This document shows positions 60,009-64,000 of a DNA stretch of 64,000 bases, in pieces (the first letter of the stretch is position 1; every line of letters begins with the position of its first letter). Both the position numbers and the translations under genes were made by a program. The notes under the pieces are model-generated. The model did not search any database and had not been told where the DNA came from. It was given only the letters and a program-made list of their open reading frames with translations. Origin of the DNA: Thermonema lapsum (GTDB lineage: Bacteria > Bacteroidota > Bacteroidia > Cytophagales > Thermonemataceae); contig NZ_JAASRN010000001.1 of the NCBI RefSeq assembly GCF_011761635.1, positions 372,001 to 436,000 of the forward strand, in the 5' to 3' direction.

Positions 60009-60977
60009 ATGTTAGCAGCCATTCAATACACAGATTTTTCTTTTCCCAATGTAGAAAAGAAGCAACGCGGCAAAGTACGCGACCTCTATTTCCTCAAAGA
60101 CCGCCTGATTATGGTCGCTACAGACCGCATCTCTGCCTTTGATGTCATTCTTCCGCGCGCCATACCTTACAAAGGGCAAATACTTAACCGTATAGCGCTG
60201 CATTTCCTGCAAAGGACTGCCGATATTGTCCCGAACTGGGTTTTAGCATCGCCTGACCCAAATGTTACCGTCGGGAAGATATGTGCGCCCATTCCAGTAG
60301 AAATAGTCGTACGAGGGTACTTGGCAGGACACGCATGGCGTCAATACAAGGCTGGTCATCGTATGTTGTGTGGAGTGCCCTTGCCTGAAGGGCTTCATGA
60401 GAACGACCCGCTCCCCACTCCCATCATCACCCCTACCACCAAAGCACACAGCGGGCATGATGAAGATATAAGCAAAGAAGAAATTATCAAGCGAGGAATT
60501 GTGCCAGCACCTCTTTATGAGCAAATAGAAGCAGTTGCATTGAAGCTCTTTGAACGAGGTACTCAAATGGCGCGAGAGCGTAATCTCATTCTTGTGGATA
60601 CAAAGTATGAATTTGGCTTACATAACGGAGCGCTACACCTGATAGATGAAGTACATACGCCGGACTCTTCCCGTTATTTCTATTGGGACACCTATGAGCA
60701 GCTTCAAAAAGAGGGAAAGCCTCAAAAACAATTGTCTAAAGAGTTTGTGCGGCAGTGGCTCATAGAGAATGGCTTTCAAGGCAAAGAAGGACAGCGTGTG
60801 CCTACCATGACCAATGAAGTGGTAGAAGATATTATGCGCCGCTACATGGAGTTATATACCACTATGACAGGTGAAACCATAGAACCAGACCCCTCCCTCA
60901 CTACCGAAGCGCTTATGAAGCGGATAGAAAGCAATGTTAACAACTATCTGGAAACAGAACAGTTATTATTGACATAA
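60009..60977 (+). CDS. purC: Phosphoribosylaminoimidazole-succinocarboxamide synthase
   Basis: A 322-residue enzyme of purine synthesis that joins CAIR and aspartate with ATP. Motifs are QRGKVRDLYFLKDRLIMVAT, DRISAFDVILPRAIPYKGQI, EIVVRGYLAGHAWRQY, the TTKAHSGHDEDIS motif, LVDTKYEFGL and IDEVHTPDSSRY. The length corresponds to the longer eukaryote-like form common in Bacteroidota. MLAAIQYT at 60009 is the chosen start. The STAS gene follows after 14 bp. Confidence 0.96.
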   Translation: MLAAIQYTDFSFPNVEKKQRGKVRDLYFLKDRLIMVATDRISAFDVILPRAIPYKGQILNRIALHFLQRTADIVPNWVLASPDPNVTVGKICAPIPVEIVVRGYLAGHAWRQYKAGHRMLCGVPLPEGLHENDPLPTPIITPTTKAHSGHDEDISKEEIIKRGIVPAPLYEQIEAVALKLFERGTQMARERNLILVDTKYEFGLHNGALHLIDEVHTPDSSRYFYWDTYEQLQKEGKPQKQLSKEFVRQWLIENGFQGKEGQRVPTMTNEVVEDIMRRYMELYTTMTGETIEPDPSLTTEALMKRIESNVNNYLETEQLLLT

Positions 60978-60991
60978 AACCATGTAAAACT

Positions 60992-61384
60992 ATGAATTTT
61001 CATATAGAAAAAAACGAAAAAGTAGCCATTATAGCACCGCAGGTGCACAAACTGGATGCAATCAATACCTCCGAGCTAAAATCTATATTTCACGACTTAG
61101 TAGAAAAAGAAGGCTTTAAAAACTTTGTACTCAACTTATCAGCAGTAAAATACATCGATTCTTCGGGGCTTAGCGCCATATTAGTAGGCAATAAACTCAG
61201 TAACGAGCACCAAGGCTCTTTTGTGGTGTGTGAGGTTAATGAGCATGTAGCCAAACTGCTTTCTATTTCACAATTAGACCGCATCATCAACATCCTTCCT
61301 ACCCAACACGAAGCCATAGAGGCTATTTTTATGGATGAGATAGAACGTGAACTGAACAATAATCACGACCAAGAACAAGAATAG
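60992..61384 (+). CDS. STAS-domain protein (anti-sigma factor antagonist type)
   Basis: A 130-residue protein with one STAS domain. DAINTSELKSIFHDLV and the switch motif KYIDSSGLSAILVG contain the Ser that kinases phosphorylate in SpoIIAA-like proteins. The last 15 residues are acidic and Asn-rich. No anti-sigma kinase or sigma gene is adjacent. It lies 5 bp upstream of the ribonuclease Z gene, a pairing often seen in Bacteroidota. Confidence 0.9.
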   Translation: MNFHIEKNEKVAIIAPQVHKLDAINTSELKSIFHDLVEKEGFKNFVLNLSAVKYIDSSGLSAILVGNKLSNEHQGSFVVCEVNEHVAKLLSISQLDRIINILPTQHEAIEAIFMDEIERELNNNHDQEQE

Positions 61385-61389
61385 ACAAT

Positions 61390-62334
61390 ATGAACCCCAT
61401 ATGGTTGACGGTACTGGGCACGGCAGCCGCTGTGCCTTCTTTTGAGTATTACACCTCTGGCTTGCTGCTAAGCAACTTGAACGACGAGCAATGGCTTATT
61501 GACTGCGGTGAAGGCATACAAGTTCCCTTTTTCCGCTATGGGGGTAACTACAATAAATTGAGACGCATATTTATCTCTCACTTGCATGCAGACCATTATA
61601 TAGGCTTGGTAGGTCTCATCATGAGCATGCACATGCATGGACGCAAGCTGCCCTTGACTATATATGCCCCCCATGGTTTGGCAGAGATACTAACAGCTAT
61701 TCTAAGGGCTTCCGATACGCAATTGAAGTATGCTATTGAATACTACACTGTGCCCGAGGACACCCTTTCTACAGTGTATAAAGATAGCCGCTGGGAGGTT
61801 GTTGCTTTTCCCTTAAAGCATCGAATTCCTACTGTAGGCTACCGCATAACACAGATTCAGCAAGAGCGCCGGTTTCTGGCAAATGAGCATACCAGCAGCA
61901 TTCCATTCGAATACATACGTCGCATGAAAGCAGGTGAAAATATCTTGGCAGAAGATGGTACTCTCTTGTACCACTGCGACGATTATACAGAGCCTTTACC
62001 TAAACTATCATTTGCCTATTGTAGCGATACCGCCTATGATGAACGCATCATAGAGTATTGTAAAGAAGTAACGCTGCTTTACCATGAAGCTACTTTTTTG
62101 GAGCAAGACCGAGTACTTGCAGAAAAAACCTTTCACTCAACGGCGCAAGAAGCGGCTACCATCGCACAAAAATGCGGCGCAAAGCATCTTTTGCTTGGGC
62201 ATTTTTCTTACCGCTACCCCAACCGTAGCGTTTTCCGCGAAGAAGCAGAACGCATATTTCCCTCTGTATATATAGCTAAAGAAGGCATGCAACTTAATCT
62301 CAACCAACTGAATCACAGTAAGACACATGCATAA
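61390..62334 (+). CDS. rnz: Ribonuclease Z
   Basis: A 314-residue metallo-beta-lactamase-fold endonuclease that trims tRNA 3' trailers. The metal motif is SHLHADHYIGL (residues 59-69), with further ligands in FPLKHR, YCSDTAYDE, HEATF, HSTAQEAA and LLLGHFSYRY. Because none of the tRNA genes in the window encode CCA, this enzyme would make the ends needed for CCA addition. It overlaps the next gene by 8 bp. Confidence 0.94.
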   Translation: MNPIWLTVLGTAAAVPSFEYYTSGLLLSNLNDEQWLIDCGEGIQVPFFRYGGNYNKLRRIFISHLHADHYIGLVGLIMSMHMHGRKLPLTIYAPHGLAEILTAILRASDTQLKYAIEYYTVPEDTLSTVYKDSRWEVVAFPLKHRIPTVGYRITQIQQERRFLANEHTSSIPFEYIRRMKAGENILAEDGTLLYHCDDYTEPLPKLSFAYCSDTAYDERIIEYCKEVTLLYHEATFLEQDRVLAEKTFHSTAQEAATIAQKCGAKHLLLGHFSYRYPNRSVFREEAERIFPSVYIAKEGMQLNLNQLNHSKTHA

Positions 62335-63115
62335 AGAACAGCAATATTACCGGAAAAGAACTCATTTGCTTCTTGTATTAAGTGGTATTTTTATCAGCAA
62401 TGCTCTGCTGGCAGAAATGATAGGCGTAAAAATATTTTCTCTCGAAGGGTTGTTGGGGCTCCCTCCTGCTCAAATTCCAATTATGGGAACCCGTCTGGAT
62501 TTTAACCTCTCTGCAGGTGTTGTGATATGGCCTGTTGTATTTATCATATCAGATATCGTGAATGAGTATTTCGGTAAAGGCGGTGTTCGTTATTTATCCA
62601 TCCTTACGGCAGCCCTTATCGCCTACGCATTTGTAGGCATTAGCATAACAACCGAGTTGCCTGCTGCCGATTTCTGGATTGCCATATACAAAGAGAAAGT
62701 CGTCCCCCCCATAGATATAAACTATGCTTACAACACCATATATCGCCAAGGCTTGGGAATTATCATCGGCTCGCTTACTGCTTTCTTGATTGGTCAGTTG
62801 ATAGATGCAACTGTGTTTGCTTTGTTTAAAAAACGAACCGGCGAAAAGTACATATGGCTCAGAGCTACCGGCTCAACAATTATTTCCCAATTCATAGATA
62901 GCTTTGTGGTTATTTATATAGCTTTTTATATTTTTGGACCTTGGAGTTTGAAAGAAGTTATATCTGTTGGCATCATCAACTATTCTTACAAGTTTCTAAT
63001 CGCCATACTTACCACACCTCTTCTTTATATAATTCATTATGCTGTAGAGAGGTATCTTGGGCATGATATTGCCAAGCGGCTTAAAGATGAAGCCATCAAT
63101 AGCCCACTCTTTTAA
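62327..63115 (+). CDS. Queuosine precursor transporter (YhhQ/VUT family)
   Basis: A 262-residue membrane protein with about six to seven helices. The signature lies at residues 62-85 (VIWPVVFIISDIVNEYFGKG), with GLGIIIGSLTAFLIGQLIDA, the RATGSTIISQFIDSFVVIYI stretch and SYKFLIAILTTPLLY. Members import preQ0/preQ1-type bases for queuosine synthesis. It overlaps rnz by 8 bp, so transport of a tRNA-modification precursor is coupled to a tRNA-processing gene. Its 3' end overlaps the convergent methyltransferase gene by 20 bp. Confidence 0.92.
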   Translation: MHKEQQYYRKRTHLLLVLSGIFISNALLAEMIGVKIFSLEGLLGLPPAQIPIMGTRLDFNLSAGVVIWPVVFIISDIVNEYFGKGGVRYLSILTAALIAYAFVGISITTELPAADFWIAIYKEKVVPPIDINYAYNTIYRQGLGIIIGSLTAFLIGQLIDATVFALFKKRTGEKYIWLRATGSTIISQFIDSFVVIYIAFYIFGPWSLKEVISVGIINYSYKFLIAILTTPLLYIIHYAVERYLGHDIAKRLKDEAINSPLF

Positions 63116-63866
63116 GGTTATCTATAAGAATGGCTGTAGCCATAGCTACATTTAATGATTCTGCTTCGCCATAGCGAGGAATGGTTACATACTTGTCAAT
63201 AAACGCCCGTGTATTTTGTCGTATTCCATTGGCTTCGTTTCCCATGACTAACAGCAAACTTTCATATGCTGCCTCTTCCTTTTTTTCAATAAGATGAATA
63301 TTCTGCCCCTCGAGGTCTGCCCCCCAAACAACTGCTTTTTGATTCATAGTTTTTAAAGCATCTTCTATGGAGCAATAATGTACGTTGACACGCAAAAAAC
63401 TCCCTTTGCTTGCCTGTATGGTTTTAGTATTCCATACATCTACGGTATCTTCAGAGGCGAGCAAATAAGTCAGCCCATACCAATCGCAGATGCGCATGAT
63501 AGTGCCCAGATTACCGGGGTCTTGTACGTGGTCCAGATATACAATCAAGTTCTGCTGCTTTTGAAAAAGCGTCTCGTTTGCGACAGGCTCGATACGTACG
63601 ATGGCAATAGCTTCTTTGTTGTTTTCCAAGGCACTGTATGCCTGAATATCGCTTTCCGGCACTGCTTCTATACAAATTTGCGGATAAGCGTCTTGCCATA
63701 GTGCATACAATTGTTTATTTGCAAAAACCCGTTCCACGCGCTTCGGCGCAAAACGCAAGCACTCCTCTATTATCTTGCGACCTTCTACCACAAAAAGCCC
63801 TAACTGTTTTCTATACTTCTTCTGTTGCAATTGCCATAAGGTCTTTTTCCATTTATTCGTTATCAT
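63096..63866 (-). CDS. TrmH-family RNA 2'-O-methyltransferase
   Basis: A 256-residue SPOUT methyltransferase. The N-terminal substrate-binding domain (1-95, YRKQLGLFVVEGRKIIEECL) is followed by the knotted domain with YLDHVQDPGNLGTIMRICDW, LVMGNEANGIR and YVTIPRYGEAESLNVAMATA, the three SpoU motifs. The target rRNA or tRNA position is not evident. The ATG at 63866 fits the family; the reading from 63911 would overlap the divergent lipoprotein gene. Confidence 0.93.
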   Translation of the reverse strand: MITNKWKKTLWQLQQKKYRKQLGLFVVEGRKIIEECLRFAPKRVERVFANKQLYALWQDAYPQICIEAVPESDIQAYSALENNKEAIAIVRIEPVANETLFQKQQNLIVYLDHVQDPGNLGTIMRICDWYGLTYLLASEDTVDVWNTKTIQASKGSFLRVNVHYCSIEDALKTMNQKAVVWGADLEGQNIHLIEKKEEAAYESLLLVMGNEANGIRQNTRAFIDKYVTIPRYGEAESLNVAMATAILIDNLKRVGY

Positions 63867-63883
63867 TGCACATAGATTTTCCG

Positions 63884-64000
63884 ATGAAGGCACGTATGTA
63901 TTCAAAAGCAAAAGTAGCAGTTTTTGGACTTCTGTCGCTGTTTTTTCTACCCAGCTGCTTTAGCATACTTTCCCTTAAAGAGAATGAATACATATTGTAT
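63884..64000 (+). CDS. Start of a lipoprotein gene, probably TamL-like assembly factor (cut by window edge)
   Basis: Only 39 codons are visible. The start MKARMYSKAKVAVFGLLSLF leads to FLPSCFSILSLKENEYILY: a lipobox (LPSC) followed by the L..(N/G)EY(L/I)LY phrase that opens many Bacteroidota BamA/TamA-family lipoproteins (TamL). A divergent neighbour encoding a TrmH-type methyltransferase is also typical of that gene. The remainder lies outside the window, so the family call is tentative. ATG codons at 63884 and 63896 are both possible. Only 17 bp separate it from the divergent methyltransferase start. Confidence 0.6.
   Translation, partial: MKARMYSKAKVAVFGLLSLFFLPSCFSILSLKENEYILY

Overview
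The window is a gene-dense chromosomal segment of a Bacteroidota bacterium, most likely of the Cytophagales type. The evidence: several secreted proteins end in Por-type (T9SS) sorting domains; there is an OAR-like TonB-dependent receptor; the cbb3 oxidase locus encodes a fused CcoN-CcoO; DUF349, TPR-PD40 and TamL-like proteins are present; and many intergenic regions carry the Bacteroidota promoter signature (TTTG about 20 nt before TAnnTTTG). No rRNA genes, CRISPR array, prophage or intact insertion sequence was seen. Species cannot be named from the sequence alone.

Layout. 1-9500: end of an outer-membrane TPR-PD40 gene, birA, rsfS, then a rightward run ftsH - LUD protein - lpxH - secreted propeller-like protein - stand-alone sorting-domain-like protein - sugar phosphotransferase - sugar aminotransferase - nucleoside phosphorylase. 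9600-21050: a leftward OAR-type receptor facing a rightward operon-like set of secreted proteins (endonuclease I, OB-fold/Calx-beta protein, phospholipase D-like protein) and two lipoproteins; together they look like an extracellular nucleic-acid or phosphodiester utilisation locus. 21370-27700: DUF2147 protein, tryptophan 2,3-dioxygenase with an orphan small subunit of methylmalonyl-CoA mutase, the RNA ligase RtcB behind a structured leader, a histone-deacetylase-like enzyme and a small membrane protein. 27870-33650: cbb3 oxidase operon ccoNO-ccoQ-ccoP-ccoG-ccoH-safE (ccoQ is a 56-codon gene).

33690-46170: tRNA-Arg(CCG), Na/Ca exchanger, class III aminotransferase, pdxH, DUF349 protein, small lipoprotein, gyrA, TPR protein, thiolase, and a Bat-like TPR/VWA pair. 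46350-46640: tRNA-Ser(GCT), tRNA-Pro(TGG) and tRNA-Arg(TCT) behind a strong promoter. 46790-54400: citrate synthase, then a leftward six-gene metal operon mntR - ytgA - ytgB - ytgCR - ytgD - mnmE. Its third transporter gene fuses an ABC permease to a complete-looking DtxR/MntR sensor, as in chlamydial YtgCR. A perfect 47-bp palindrome lies just upstream of mntR. 54860-64000: dapD, OmpA lipoprotein, 3-hydroxyacyl-CoA dehydrogenase, XRE regulator with palindromic operators, MORN-repeat protein, purC, STAS protein, RNase Z, queuosine precursor transporter, TrmH-family methyltransferase and the start of a TamL-like gene.

The strongest candidates for unusual biology are the permease-repressor fusion with its palindromic control region, the rtcB leader that copies a tRNA D-arm, and the T9SS nuclease/PLD locus. 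All functional calls rest on motif recognition by eye; no database search was run.
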